From Gaoshiqia sediminis (GTDB lineage: Bacteria; Bacteroidota; Bacteroidia; Bacteroidales; Prolixibacteraceae), in NCBI RefSeq assembly GCF_025907915.1, contig NZ_JAPAAF010000007.1, positions 1-64,000 of the forward strand: DNA of 64,000 nucleotides. Reading direction: 5' to 3'. Positions 1-7,537 of this stretch are shown here, in pieces. A program made the position numbers and the translations under genes. Numbering within the stretch: the first letter of the stretch is position 1; each line of letters begins with the position of its first letter. Below the pieces are notes generated by a model that had not been told where the DNA came from, did no database searches, and was given only the letters and a program-made list of their open reading frames with translations.

Positions 1-53
1 AAGTAAAAATTGAAAAATGTGATGCCCTTCGCTGATTTTTGACTTGAAAACCC

Positions 54-94
54 AAAATAAAAAAAGAGACTGAACTCTTTTGAGACAGCCTCTT
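54..94 (-). terminator. Intrinsic terminator, minus strand
   Basis: On the minus strand, AAGAGGCTG plus CTC pair with GAG plus CAGTCTCTT across an AAAA loop, with one small internal bulge. A run of seven T follows, then ATTTT. The plus strand has no T-run after the stem, so the signal works leftwards. It closes the candidate RNA at 61-275. Confidence 0.7.
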
Positions 95-275
95 ACACGC
101 CGGATAAAATCCGAACCCCCCTAAAACGGGAAAGCCAGGTACGGACACGACACGTCGTGACCAACATGCCATAGCCACGCGGAAAGCCCATATTAACTTA
201 TCCTGCACCTACCGGAAATGACTCAGGCAATGGAAGCTTTTGAGGCACATGTGCATTGAAGGGTAGAACTATATT
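61..275 (-). ncRNA. Candidate structured RNA or 5' leader, unknown class
   Basis: No reading frame fits this stretch, yet on the minus strand it ends in a clear intrinsic terminator, so something non-coding appears to be transcribed leftwards. Read on the minus strand it has a hairpin around 139-160 (arms GGTCACGAC and GTCGTGTCC with one T-T mismatch), a small hairpin at 101-114 (CGGAT/ATCCG) and a self-complementary GCACATGTGC at 247-256. I compared it by eye with RNase P, tmRNA, SRP RNA and the cobalamin, TPP and SAM riboswitches and saw none of their conserved cores. It could be a 6S-like RNA, an sRNA, or the leader of a gene beyond position 1. The 5' end is a guess because no good -7 box is visible. 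Confidence 0.35.
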
Positions 276-368
276 TTAAAAGCGATTTCCTTGGAACCGG
301 TTGGACTGATTATTCTTTCCACCAAAGTATTTCTTAATTTTATCGTCACTTGCACTCTTTACGATACG

Positions 369-2537
369 ATGAAAAAAAGAAAAAACAGCTTTCCGCACTT
401 GCAACTTCGGTCGTGGATTAACGGGCAGTCATGGTACGAGCCCCTGCATCGCGCGTTCTGGAGCAATCCCGATCGGCTGATGGCCGCAAAGGCGACGATG
501 TCGATAGCTTTGCTGGCGGTGCCTTTTGTCCTGGCAGGACAATCCTTTTTCGCGGTCACCCTGGCACTGGGCGCGCTGACCGGCGCCCTTTCCGAAACCG
601 ACGATCATCCCAAGGGACGTATCAAATCGCTGGGGCTGAAAGTGGTCAGCTTTGGTATTTCGAGTCTTGCCGTGGAACTGCTTCGTCCCTGGCCGGTTCT
701 GCTGGGACTCGGACTCGCTGTATCGACGATCTTTTTCTTGCTGATTGGCGGCTTGGGCGAACGCTACCGGGGAGTAACTTTTGGTGCCTTGCTGGTGGGC
801 CTGTACACGATGTTGGGTACCGAAATTAGTTCTTCCTGGCATTGGCAGCCTGTTTTGCTCTCCGGAGGTGCTTTGTTTTACGGGCTCATTTCCCTGGCGT
901 TGTTGTACTACCGTCCGTGGCGATTGCTGGAAGAACAACTGGCACGGGGCTTTCAGGCTTTATCGGCATACATGGAAGAAAAGGCGAACTTGTTCCCGAG
1001 CGATGAAAAACGACAGGGCGAAATCCGAAACCGGCTGGCCTTGTTGAATGTGGAACTGGTTGAAGCGCTCGACCGCTGCAAGGAAGTGCTGAACACTTAC
1101 GGCGACGCCCTGAAAGATGAAACGCCCCTGAAACCCTACCTGCATCATTTTATGCTCCTCCAGGGCCTGCACGAACGTGCCGCATCGAGCCACGAGCGTT
1201 ACGACCTGCTTAGCCGCGACCCGTTGAACCAGGCCTTGCTGGAAGGGATTGGACAACTGTTGCACCAGCTGGCGGGGGCTACCCACCTGTTTGCCGCAAG
1301 CCTGCTTTCCGGAAAGCCTTACCGGCATCCGGTTTCGCTCAACTGGTCGGTGAAGGCGTTGAACGACCAGCTGGAGAAGTACCAACCCGATGAAACCCAT
1401 CCGTTGGTGCTGCTGGTCCGGAACCTCTCGCGCTCCAATACCGCGCTTCAGCAAGCAAACAATAGGCAACAGCAAAGTCCGACACCTCGCCTGGCCAAGG
1501 ACAAACGCTCCCTGACGCAACGCTTCAAAGACCAGCTCAACCCGAACCATCCGCGCCTGCGCCACGCCATCCGCCTCAGCATTTGTTTTCTGATCGGTTT
1601 TACCATCTCCGAAGGACTTAATGTTTCCAAAGGCGAATGGATTATCCTGACCAGCTTGTTTGTGTGCCAGCCCAGCTACAGCGAAACCCGCCGCCGCCTG
1701 TTTCAGCGCATGTTGGGCACCCTCACCGGGGTGATTGCCGGGGTGCTCGTTGTTCAGCTGCTCCCTACCGTGCCTGGCCAGTTGTTGCTGATGCTCGCAG
1801 CAGCCTTTGCTTTTTTCGTGTGGCTGCGGCGCAATTACTCCGTTTCGGTGATCTTCATCACCATCTTTGTGCTGGCCGCCTTCAACCTGATTGCGGGGAA
1901 AGGAGTGGCCGTGATGCTGCCCCGTCTGCTGGATACCTTCATCGGGTCGGCGCTGGCTTTTATCACCGTACGTTTCATTTGGCCCGACTGGCAACACAAA
2001 CGCATGCCCGGACTGCTGGCTGAGGCTTTGGATAAAAACGCCGCCTACTTTCGGGCCATCATTCGCGAATACCGGCAACCTGCTCCCGGCGACGATCTGA
2101 ACTACCGCATTGCCCGCCGGGAAGCCCATCGCGCCGACAATGCTCTGGTGCTGGCCTGGCAGGATATGCAGGTGGAGCCCCGCAAACGACGGCAGTTTCG
2201 GGAGCAGGCTTTCACCCTCACTTACCTGAACCATGCCCTGCTGTCGTACCTTTCGGCTTTTGGCGCCCACCGCGAACAGGAAAGCGGGAAAAATGACGAA
2301 ATACCGGAAATAGCCGGTCAACTACTCGAAATTTTGCAGGATTGCTCTCAATCCCGGCAGAAAGAAGGTACCCGACAATCTGTTGAGCGCATTCTATTGT
2401 TCATCGGTCAAAAAACGGCAACCCCCCAGGTGGGAGTTCTCCGCCAGCAACTCACCCTGCTGTATCATATTGCCGAAGTTTCGCTGAAAATAATCGAGCG
2501 GTCGGTATTGTTTCAGTCGGAGAAAAAGCAGCCCTGA
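369..2537 (+). CDS. FUSC/YccS-family integral membrane protein
   Basis: A membrane protein of about 722 residues with the layout of the YccS/YhfK (FUSC-like) family. A cluster of N-terminal membrane helices (about residues 35-180 from this start) is followed by a long cytoplasmic helical region. A second helix cluster follows (about residues 400-530, with LLLMLAAAFAFFVWL and VSVIFITIFVLAAF), then a soluble C-terminal part. Family members are thought to be inner-membrane exporters or envelope proteins; no substrate can be read from the sequence. The ATG at 369 is preferred over a TTG at 291, because the extra 26 residues look like translated leader. It stands alone, 103 bp before the M20 gene. 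Confidence 0.8.
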   Translation: MKKRKNSFPHLQLRSWINGQSWYEPLHRAFWSNPDRLMAAKATMSIALLAVPFVLAGQSFFAVTLALGALTGALSETDDHPKGRIKSLGLKVVSFGISSLAVELLRPWPVLLGLGLAVSTIFFLLIGGLGERYRGVTFGALLVGLYTMLGTEISSSWHWQPVLLSGGALFYGLISLALLYYRPWRLLEEQLARGFQALSAYMEEKANLFPSDEKRQGEIRNRLALLNVELVEALDRCKEVLNTYGDALKDETPLKPYLHHFMLLQGLHERAASSHERYDLLSRDPLNQALLEGIGQLLHQLAGATHLFAASLLSGKPYRHPVSLNWSVKALNDQLEKYQPDETHPLVLLVRNLSRSNTALQQANNRQQQSPTPRLAKDKRSLTQRFKDQLNPNHPRLRHAIRLSICFLIGFTISEGLNVSKGEWIILTSLFVCQPSYSETRRRLFQRMLGTLTGVIAGVLVVQLLPTVPGQLLLMLAAAFAFFVWLRRNYSVSVIFITIFVLAAFNLIAGKGVAVMLPRLLDTFIGSALAFITVRFIWPDWQHKRMPGLLAEALDKNAAYFRAIIREYRQPAPGDDLNYRIARREAHRADNALVLAWQDMQVEPRKRRQFREQAFTLTYLNHALLSYLSAFGAHREQESGKNDEIPEIAGQLLEILQDCSQSRQKEGTRQSVERILLFIGQKTATPQVGVLRQQLTLLYHIAEVSLKIIERSVLFQSEKKQP

Positions 2538-2640
2538 ATCCGCTTGCAGCCGTCCTGCATTCAATCCAACTCCATTTTCTCCGTTCTTTTAAGCGGAAAG
2601 TCTTATTTTTACAGGAACTGAAAACTTTAAAATTTTATTG

Positions 2641-4014
2641 ATGAACTACATTGAAAAATACATCGAAGAAAACAAGGACCGTTTTCTGGAAGAATTGTTC
2701 GGGTTGATCCGGATTCCCTCTATCAGCTCGGTTTCGGCGCATAAGCCGGATATGTACAAGGCCGCTGAATACTGGAAAGAACTGCTGCTGAAAGCGGGTG
2801 CCGACAAAGCCGAAATTTTTGAGACCGATGGTAACCCGGTTACCTATGGCGAAAAGATGATCGACCCCGCGAAACCCACCGTCTTGGTGTACAGTCACAT
2901 GGATGTGATGCCGGTGGAGCCGCTCGAACTGTGGAAATCGGCCCCCTTTGAGCCCGAAATCCGCGACGGCAAAATCTGGGCCCGCGGCGCCGACGACGAC
3001 AAAGGACAAGGCATGATGCACGCCAAAGCGTTTGAGATGATGGTGAACACCCATACGCTTCCCTGTAACGTGAAATTCATGATTGAAGGCGAAGAGGAAA
3101 TCGGTTCGCCCAATCTGGGCAAATGGTGCGAACAACACAAGGAAATGCTGAAAGCCGATGTGATTCTGGTATCCGACACCACCATGATCCGCCCCGACCT
3201 GCCCACCATCACTACCGGCCTGCGCGGACTGGCCTACTGGCAGGTGGAAGTGACCGGCCCCAACCGCGATCTGCACTCGGGTTTGTTTGGCGGCGCCGTG
3301 GCCAACCCGATCAATGTGCTATCGAAAATGATTGCCGGCATGATTGACGACAACGGGCGCATCACCATCCCCGGCTTTTACGACGATGTGTTGGAAGCAT
3401 CAGCAGAGGAACGCGCCCTGCTGGCCGAAGCCCCCTTTGACCCGGAAACCTACAAAAAGGCCATCGACGTGGAAGAGCTGGCCGGTGAAGAAGGTTTCAG
3501 CACCACCGAACGTACAGGCATCCGCCCATCGTTCGATGTTTGCGGCATCTGGGGCGGCTACACGGGCGAAGGCGCCAAAACCGTGCTGCCTTCCAAGGCG
3601 TTTGCCAAAATCAGCACCCGGTTGGTGCCCAACCAAAATCACGAAAAGATTGCCGTTTTATTCAAAGAGCATTTCGAAAGTATCGCCCCAAAATCGGTGA
3701 AGGTGGAGGTGAAATCGCTGCACGGCGGACAGGCCTACGTTTGCCCCATCGACCTGCCAGCCTACCAGGCTGCCGAAAAAGCGTATGTGGATGTGTTCGG
3801 ACGGCGGCCCGTACCCTTCCGCAGCGGAGGCTCCATCCCTATTATTTCCACCTTCGAGCAAATCCTGGGCATCAAATCCATCCTGATGGGCTTCGGTCTG
3901 GAATCGGACGCCATCCACTCACCCAACGAAAATTTCCCATTGGAGCAATTCTACAAAGGCATCCAAACCATCCCCTTGTTTTATAAGTATTTTGCGGAGA
4001 TGAGTGAGGTGTAA
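2641..4014 (+). CDS. M20-family dipeptidase
   Basis: A cytosolic zinc exopeptidase of 457 residues, close to the CNDP-like dipeptidases that split short peptides. Visible metal ligands and catalytic residues are His in YSHMDVMPVEP (about residue 86), the bridging Asp in RGADDDKGQ, the Glu pair in IEGEEEIGSP, Asp in LVSDTTM, and the late His in DAIHSPNENF. The small lid domain carries the conserved DLHSGLFGG. Length is normal for the family. The ATG at 2641 follows directly on a TTG at 2638; the ATG is taken as the start. A strong hairpin lies just after the stop. No neighbour suggests a special substrate. Confidence 0.9.
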   Translation: MNYIEKYIEENKDRFLEELFGLIRIPSISSVSAHKPDMYKAAEYWKELLLKAGADKAEIFETDGNPVTYGEKMIDPAKPTVLVYSHMDVMPVEPLELWKSAPFEPEIRDGKIWARGADDDKGQGMMHAKAFEMMVNTHTLPCNVKFMIEGEEEIGSPNLGKWCEQHKEMLKADVILVSDTTMIRPDLPTITTGLRGLAYWQVEVTGPNRDLHSGLFGGAVANPINVLSKMIAGMIDDNGRITIPGFYDDVLEASAEERALLAEAPFDPETYKKAIDVEELAGEEGFSTTERTGIRPSFDVCGIWGGYTGEGAKTVLPSKAFAKISTRLVPNQNHEKIAVLFKEHFESIAPKSVKVEVKSLHGGQAYVCPIDLPAYQAAEKAYVDVFGRRPVPFRSGGSIPIISTFEQILGIKSILMGFGLESDAIHSPNENFPLEQFYKGIQTIPLFYKYFAEMSEV

Positions 4015-4022
4015 TTGAACCC

Positions 4023-4060
4023 CGGCTGGTCAGTACGGCAGCTGCCGGACTGACCAGCCG
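4023..4060 (+). terminator. Long GC-rich hairpin after the M20 gene
   Basis: A perfect 12-bp stem, CGGCTGGTCAGT / ACTGACCAGCCG, encloses an inner palindrome CGGCAGCTGCCG. Nearly the whole 38 bp is self-complementary. Only TTT follows, so it is a weak-tailed terminator at best, or an mRNA-end stabiliser. Confidence 0.5.
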
Positions 4061-4186
4061 TTTGCAGCTCTCGACATATCCTGAAGGGCCGGGTTTAGAA
4101 GAGCGTCAGTGTCCGGTAGGACATGACGGTCAAGAAAGGAGCAGAGACAACGCATACCACTGTCCCCGCAATGCAATTTGCAATTA

Positions 4187-4254
4187 TTATGGGCTGTAAT
4201 TTCATATTTTCATATAATAGGAATTGGATATGCGCCTTGCTACTTTGCAGATAA
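4187..4254. repeat. Left boundary motifs of the AT-rich island
   Basis: The 307 bp between the M20 gene and the nuclease-like gene hold no convincing gene. They contain TTATGGGCTGTAAT (4187-4200) and GCAGATAA (4247-4254). Both recur inverted on the far side of the nuclease-like gene, as ATTATAGCCCATAA (4927-4940) and TTATCTGC (4946-4953). The two pairs are not nested as in simple terminal inverted repeats, so the arrangement could instead be a recombination-site remnant. Confidence 0.4.
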
Positions 4255-4321
4255 TTTAGGCTTCCTCGCCAGTCCACATTTCACTCAGCCTTCCCTGGCT
4301 GGGCTCAACGAGCACACGGCA

Positions 4322-4912
4322 CTATTCCAATTCCTTTATTTTTTTGTTTGAAAATTTTATCTGTCCTTCCTTTGTCAATATTGTATGAAATATTTGAACA
4401 GATATTTTTTCGTTAATGACCTTTATGAATCCTTTCACAAGTTCTTTGGTTGTTATTATCCCGTATTTATGAATCTCTGCATCTTCGATGCGAAAGCTAT
4501 CAAACTCCTGATTACTTTTCGCATTATTCCAAACAATCAAAGTCGTTTTTGTCTCAAGTCCTTTACGGTCATTCCTACCTTTGTATTTTAATCCTTGAAA
4601 CATCTCATTTTCACTAATTCCAGTAGAATTTTTAACTTCAATGCCAATCATTTCTCCATTATATGTTGCATATCCGTCTAAGTCTCTTTTTTCTTTTGGC
4701 TTTTGAGTATTATATCCGATACTCATCAATAAGTCAAGAACATTATTTTCCAATTCAATATCATCAACGTCAGTAGATTGCATTGTGTCTATAAAAGAAT
4801 ACTTTGCTGTCAAAGAATTAAGTTTAGTCCTTTTCCTTTTAAGTTCTTTTTTTAGTTCACGATATTCTTGAACCGCAATTTTTATTTCATTTATACTTGA
4901 CAGCGTATCCAT
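4322..4912 (-). CDS. Orphan PD-(D/E)XK nuclease-like protein
   Basis: A 196-residue protein of no family I can name. It opens with a charged coiled-coil-like stretch (residues 15-35, KKELKRKRTKLNS). It then shows a restriction-endonuclease-like core: Asp79 in DLDGYATYNG and Glu92/Lys94 in GIEVKN, spaced as in PD-(D/E)XK enzymes, followed by TTLIVWNN as a likely core strand. The gene is much richer in A+T than its neighbours and uses AT-ending codons freely, which suggests transfer. No methylase, specificity subunit or antitoxin lies beside it, so a complete restriction system is not present. It may be a solitary nuclease carried on a small mobile segment. The motif is read by eye; function is inference. 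Confidence 0.6.
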   Translation of the reverse strand: MDTLSSINEIKIAVQEYRELKKELKRKRTKLNSLTAKYSFIDTMQSTDVDDIELENNVLDLLMSIGYNTQKPKEKRDLDGYATYNGEMIGIEVKNSTGISENEMFQGLKYKGRNDRKGLETKTTLIVWNNAKSNQEFDSFRIEDAEIHKYGIITTKELVKGFIKVINEKISVQIFHTILTKEGQIKFSNKKIKELE

Positions 4913-4926
4913 TCTCTTTAGTTTTC

Positions 4927-4953
4927 ATTATAGCCCATAACTCTGTTATCTGC
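4927..4953. repeat. Right boundary motifs of the AT-rich island
   Basis: ATTATAGCCCATAA (4927-4940) is the inverse of 4187-4200 with 13 of 14 matches, and TTATCTGC (4946-4953) is the inverse of 4247-4254. The CATAACTCTGTTAT between them is nearly self-complementary. The pair sits 15 bp upstream of the nuclease-like start codon. Confidence 0.4.
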
Positions 4954-5065
4954 ACCCCAAAATTATCTTATATTTTAATCGGTGTCTTGCCTGTCGGGGC
5001 AAACTGTTGCTTCTTCAAAGCAAGACACGGGTCGCAGACCCGCGCCTGCCATGAATTTGTTTTGC

Positions 5066-5818
5066 TTATTCCGTTACCGGTTCGGCGGGTGTGTCGGCTT
5101 GTGCTGTACTTGCACGGCCGGCCCGGGCAGCCAGGGTGTCGTTGTAATACTTGATGCGTTGGTTCAGTTCGCGGATAAACGTTTCGGTTACGGCCGTCCC
5201 AATTTCGAGCGTAACCTGGGCATTTATTCGTTTCACGATGTTTTGGTAAACCGGGTCAATCTCCTCACGTACTTTCTTTACATCGGCGCTGTCCTTGTTG
5301 GCCAGTTCAATGTTGCGCGAATCGATCAGGGCCTGAAAATCGAGGTTCTGTTGTTTCAGCGCGGCCACCCAGCCGCTGATGCCCAGAGTGCTGCAATGCG
5401 CTGCATTTTGTGGTTTTTCCAGGTCTTCAACCAAGTTGGTAATCGCGGCGCTTTCTTCGTTGTACGAAAGATTCCGTACGTTTCCATACAAATCGAGCAC
5501 ACGTTTTACCGCCTTGGCGCTTTCTGTTTCGGCCTCAATGGGGCTGAGCAACGACGATTTCATCCGTTCGTTCAATGCGCTCCAGGTACGGTCGCGCGTG
5601 ACATCCATCGCGGTGATTTGTTCGGTTGTTGCACTTCCCTGGTCAATCAGCAGGGTGGCGTTTAACCGGGCAAGTGCGGCCGTGAAAACGGGATAAACAC
5701 TGTCGAGTTGCAAAGCAGCCGGCGTAGCTTTGTTAATGGCATTGGCCACGTCGCTCATAAACTGGTAATGTTCGTTGTTGCGCATTCGCGCCAGGTAGGT
5801 TGTTTGAATAAAATCCAT
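5066..5818 (-). CDS. DUF6261-like helical protein
   Basis: A soluble, almost entirely helical protein of 250 residues, with no signal peptide or membrane segment. It resembles the DUF6261 family, which is widespread in Bacteroidales and has no assigned function. The ending, NQRIKYYNDTLAARAGR followed by a low-complexity Thr/Pro/Glu tail, is typical of that group. No catalytic motif is visible. It stands alone on the minus strand. Downstream, CGGGTC/GACCCG (5026-5040) forms a small hairpin with a poor T-run that might end the transcript. The family name is from memory of the pattern and should be checked with a profile search. Confidence 0.6.
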   Translation of the reverse strand: MDFIQTTYLARMRNNEHYQFMSDVANAINKATPAALQLDSVYPVFTAALARLNATLLIDQGSATTEQITAMDVTRDRTWSALNERMKSSLLSPIEAETESAKAVKRVLDLYGNVRNLSYNEESAAITNLVEDLEKPQNAAHCSTLGISGWVAALKQQNLDFQALIDSRNIELANKDSADVKKVREEIDPVYQNIVKRINAQVTLEIGTAVTETFIRELNQRIKYYNDTLAARAGRASTAQADTPAEPVTE

Positions 5819-5960
5819 CGTTTGTTTTGTTTAAAAATTAATCTTGTTGTTTGTGAAGCTATTTCGCTATTGGGTGTTGAAATAAGCTTGCGGTTATTTT
5901 ACGCGATTAAATTTACGGAAACCTGCAACCCATGTCAAGACTTTAAAAACTGTTGCTGAA

Positions 5961-6285
5961 TATAAGTTGAATTTGATCTGGTAGGATGCCCGTGTTGGGC
6001 CCCGATGTTTTGCCGTTGCCCCGGGCGACTCGCCTGTTGTTTTTCGAAAGCTTGCCATGGGAGCGCGGCATACCATTGTTGGGTTTCGAAACCCTGCCAC
6101 CGATGCGCGGCAAGGTCTTGTTGTAAGGAGAGATCATGCCTTTGATGCGCGGCGGGCCCGTGTTGCGTTTCGACCCCATGCCACAGCTCCGGGGGAAGCC
6201 GTTGTTGCGTTGCGAAACCTCGCCGCGCGTCAGCGGTAAGGCCTAGTTGTGTTGCGGAACCCTGCCGCGCGTCAGGCTGGTCAGG
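5961..6285. repeat. Degenerate 42-bp tandem array
   Basis: Seven consecutive units keep an exact 42-bp register: 6003-6044, 6045-6086, 6087-6128, 6129-6170, 6171-6212, 6213-6254, then 6255 onward, with a weaker half-unit at 5961-6002. Most units begin CGAAACCCTGCC-like, carry GCGCGGCA near the middle and end GTTGCGTTT-like. The clearest units contain TGCC-N10-GGCA (from 6055 and 6097). Because 42 is a multiple of three, open frames with a 14-residue period run through it on both strands, but none has a convincing start or protein-like composition. The DNA repeat is taken as the real feature. Confidence 0.75.
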
Positions 6286-6344
6286 ATTTACCAATCCAAT
6301 CCAGCCGCCGCCCGCCCGATTTAGAAACATTCCCGAAGGGTAGG
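6276..6344 (+). repeat. Left copy of a ~65-bp direct repeat
   Basis: The last 42-bp unit runs into CTGGTCAGGATTTACC, then CCAGCCGCCGCCCG and a tail ACATTCCCGAAGGGTAGG. The same order of blocks recurs at 7405-7466 beyond the transposase, so the transposase module is bracketed by direct repeats. Confidence 0.6.
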
Positions 6345-6428
6345 GAAACCGGTAGTAAAAATGGATGAATTGAATGAGGTGCAAGACACCGGTAACCTAC
6401 GTTGATTTTTTTTGACGTTTCCTATTTC

Positions 6429-6509
6429 GGTGCGCTGCACCTTTGTTTGCGCTACATCCGCAGCTACAAATATCCCGCAGTAGCTACAAATATTTCGCAG
6501 CGCTGCTGC
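6429..6509 (-). repeat. REP-like units, inverted orientation (left)
   Basis: GGTGCGCTGCACC (6429-6441), CTACAAATATCCCGCAG (6464-6480) and CTACAAATATTTCGCAG... (6484-6509, stem GCAGC/GCTGC) are copies of the short REP-like unit in the opposite direction to the array at 6551-6840. A matching pair lies after the transposase gene at 7328-7390. Confidence 0.65.
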
Positions 6510-6550
6510 TCATAATTGTCGGGTTATATCGGGTAAAACACAAAAAGCAA

Positions 6551-6840
6551 GGCGCATCGCACCCGTGATATTCGTAGATTTTTAGGACATGAATGTAGGT
6601 GCATCGCCCCGGTAATATTTGTAGCTTTATAGGCATAACATAGAGGAAAGGTGCAGCGCACCGATACATTTGTAGAAATACAGAACCCACGTAAAAATGA
6701 GGTGCAGCGCACCGTTACATTTGTAGTTTGTAAATTTGGAGTAGGGTAGGTGCAGCGCACCGGGATATTTGTAGATTTATGGGCATAGCATAGGGGAAAG
6801 GTGCAGCGCTCCGATAACATTTGTAGACACCGATAACATT
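6551..6840 (+). repeat. REP-like array upstream of the transposase
   Basis: Six direct copies of a 26-27-bp unit, hairpin GGTGC-AGC-GCACC plus tail CGATACATTTGTAG, start at 6551, 6598, 6650, 6701, 6749 and 6800, with a broken seventh at 6827. Spacers of 20-27 bp differ in sequence. Each unit can fold as a 5-bp stem with a 3-nt loop, like the REP sequences recognised by IS200/IS605-type and RAYT transposases. The array ends 15 bp before the transposase ATG. Confidence 0.8.
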
Positions 6841-6855
6841 TTAAACAATCATAGA

Positions 6856-7320
6856 ATGGCCAATACCTATTCACAAGCCTATTTTCACCTGGTGTTTTCG
6901 CCCAAAAACCGTGATGCCCTGATTGGCAAAACCTGGGCCGCTGGACTGGAAAAATACATTACCGGGATTATACAAAACAACAATCATAAATTGCTGGCAA
7001 TTGGCTCCATGCCCGACCATATTCATATTTTTATAGGCTATCACTTAAACCAACTCATCCCTGATTTAGTGGAAAACATTAAAACATCGAGTAACGCATG
7101 GATCAAACAAAACAACTTATCGCGATCTAAATTTGAATGGCAAAAAGGGTACGGGGCATTTACGCATTCAAATTCACAAATAGATACGGTTGTAAAATAT
7201 GTGTTGAGCCAGGAAAAACACCACCAAAAGAAATCGTTCAGGGAGGAATATTTAGAAATACTGCATAAAAACGATATACCATATAACGACAACTACTTGT
7301 TTGATTTTTTCGATGATTAG
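6856..7320 (+). CDS. tnpA: IS200/IS605-family Y1 (HUH) transposase
   Basis: A 154-residue single-domain Y1 transposase. The HUH metal-binding motif is His55-Ile-His57 in MPDHIHIFIG, and the likely nucleophilic tyrosine is Tyr115 in DTVVKYVLSQEKHH. These enzymes act as dimers on single-stranded DNA and recognise hairpins. Length is complete and there is no frameshift, so it may be active. No TnpB/IscB partner is present. REP-like hairpins on both sides, in opposite orientations, make it look like a REP-associated transposase that either moves with, or has seeded, these repeats. The ATG at 6856 fits the family's usual N-terminus (MANTYSQ). Confidence 0.9.
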   Translation: MANTYSQAYFHLVFSPKNRDALIGKTWAAGLEKYITGIIQNNNHKLLAIGSMPDHIHIFIGYHLNQLIPDLVENIKTSSNAWIKQNNLSRSKFEWQKGYGAFTHSNSQIDTVVKYVLSQEKHHQKKSFREEYLEILHKNDIPYNDNYLFDFFDD

Positions 7321-7327
7321 TGGTTTC

Positions 7328-7390
7328 GGTGCGCTGCACCTTTTGTTACAATGGTGAATTTTATCTATAAATATCCCGCAGCGCTGCTGC
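7328..7390 (-). repeat. REP-like units, inverted orientation (right)
   Basis: GGTGCGCTGCACC (7328-7340) and a CTATAAATATCCCGCAGCGC-type unit (7365-7390, stem GCAGC/GCTGC) repeat the left-hand inverted pair at 6429-6509 almost exactly. They begin 7 bp after the transposase stop codon. Confidence 0.7.
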
Positions 7391-7404
7391 TAATTACTTC
7401 CGTA

Positions 7405-7466
7405 GCTGGTCAGGATTTGCATCCGATCCAGCCGCCGCCCGGTTTGGGAACATTCCGAAGAGTAGG
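7405..7466 (+). repeat. Right copy of the ~65-bp direct repeat
   Basis: CTGGTCAGGATTTGC, CCAGCCGCCGCCCG and ACATTCCGAAGAGTAGG follow the same order as at 6276-6344. The match is strong but not perfect, so it is an old duplication or a family of dispersed repeats and not a fresh target-site duplication. Confidence 0.6.
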
Positions 7467-7475
7467 ACAACATTG

Positions 7476-7506
7476 AAAATCCCCGATCGCGCAAAGCAAC
7501 CGGGGA
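7476..7506 (-). terminator. Terminator of the acyl-CoA synthetase gene
   Basis: On the minus strand TCCCCG pairs with CGGGGA across a 15-nt loop, followed by TTTT. It lies 31 bp beyond the stop codon of the acyl-CoA synthetase. Confidence 0.55.
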
Positions 7507-7537
7507 CTCCTGTGTTATTATAAACTTCAGTTTTCCG

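Noticed and set aside
960-2321. A 453-codon open frame antisense to the FUSC gene
   Set aside because: It is a shadow of a GC-rich coding region: Gln/His/Arg-rich composition, no domain, no start signal.
4095-4277. A 60-codon frame in the gap after the M20 gene
   Set aside because: No start signal or recognisable domain, and it overlaps the island boundary motifs.
4322-4912. A complete restriction-modification system or toxin-antitoxin pair
   Set aside because: No methyltransferase, specificity subunit or small partner gene lies next to the nuclease-like gene.
5935-6384. Open frames with a 14-residue period through the 42-bp array
   Set aside because: Similar frames exist on both strands because 42 is divisible by three; composition is not protein-like and no start context is seen.
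6524-6874. Minus-strand frame with repeated TNVTVRCT-like residues
   Set aside because: It is a translation of the REP-like hairpin units, not a gene.
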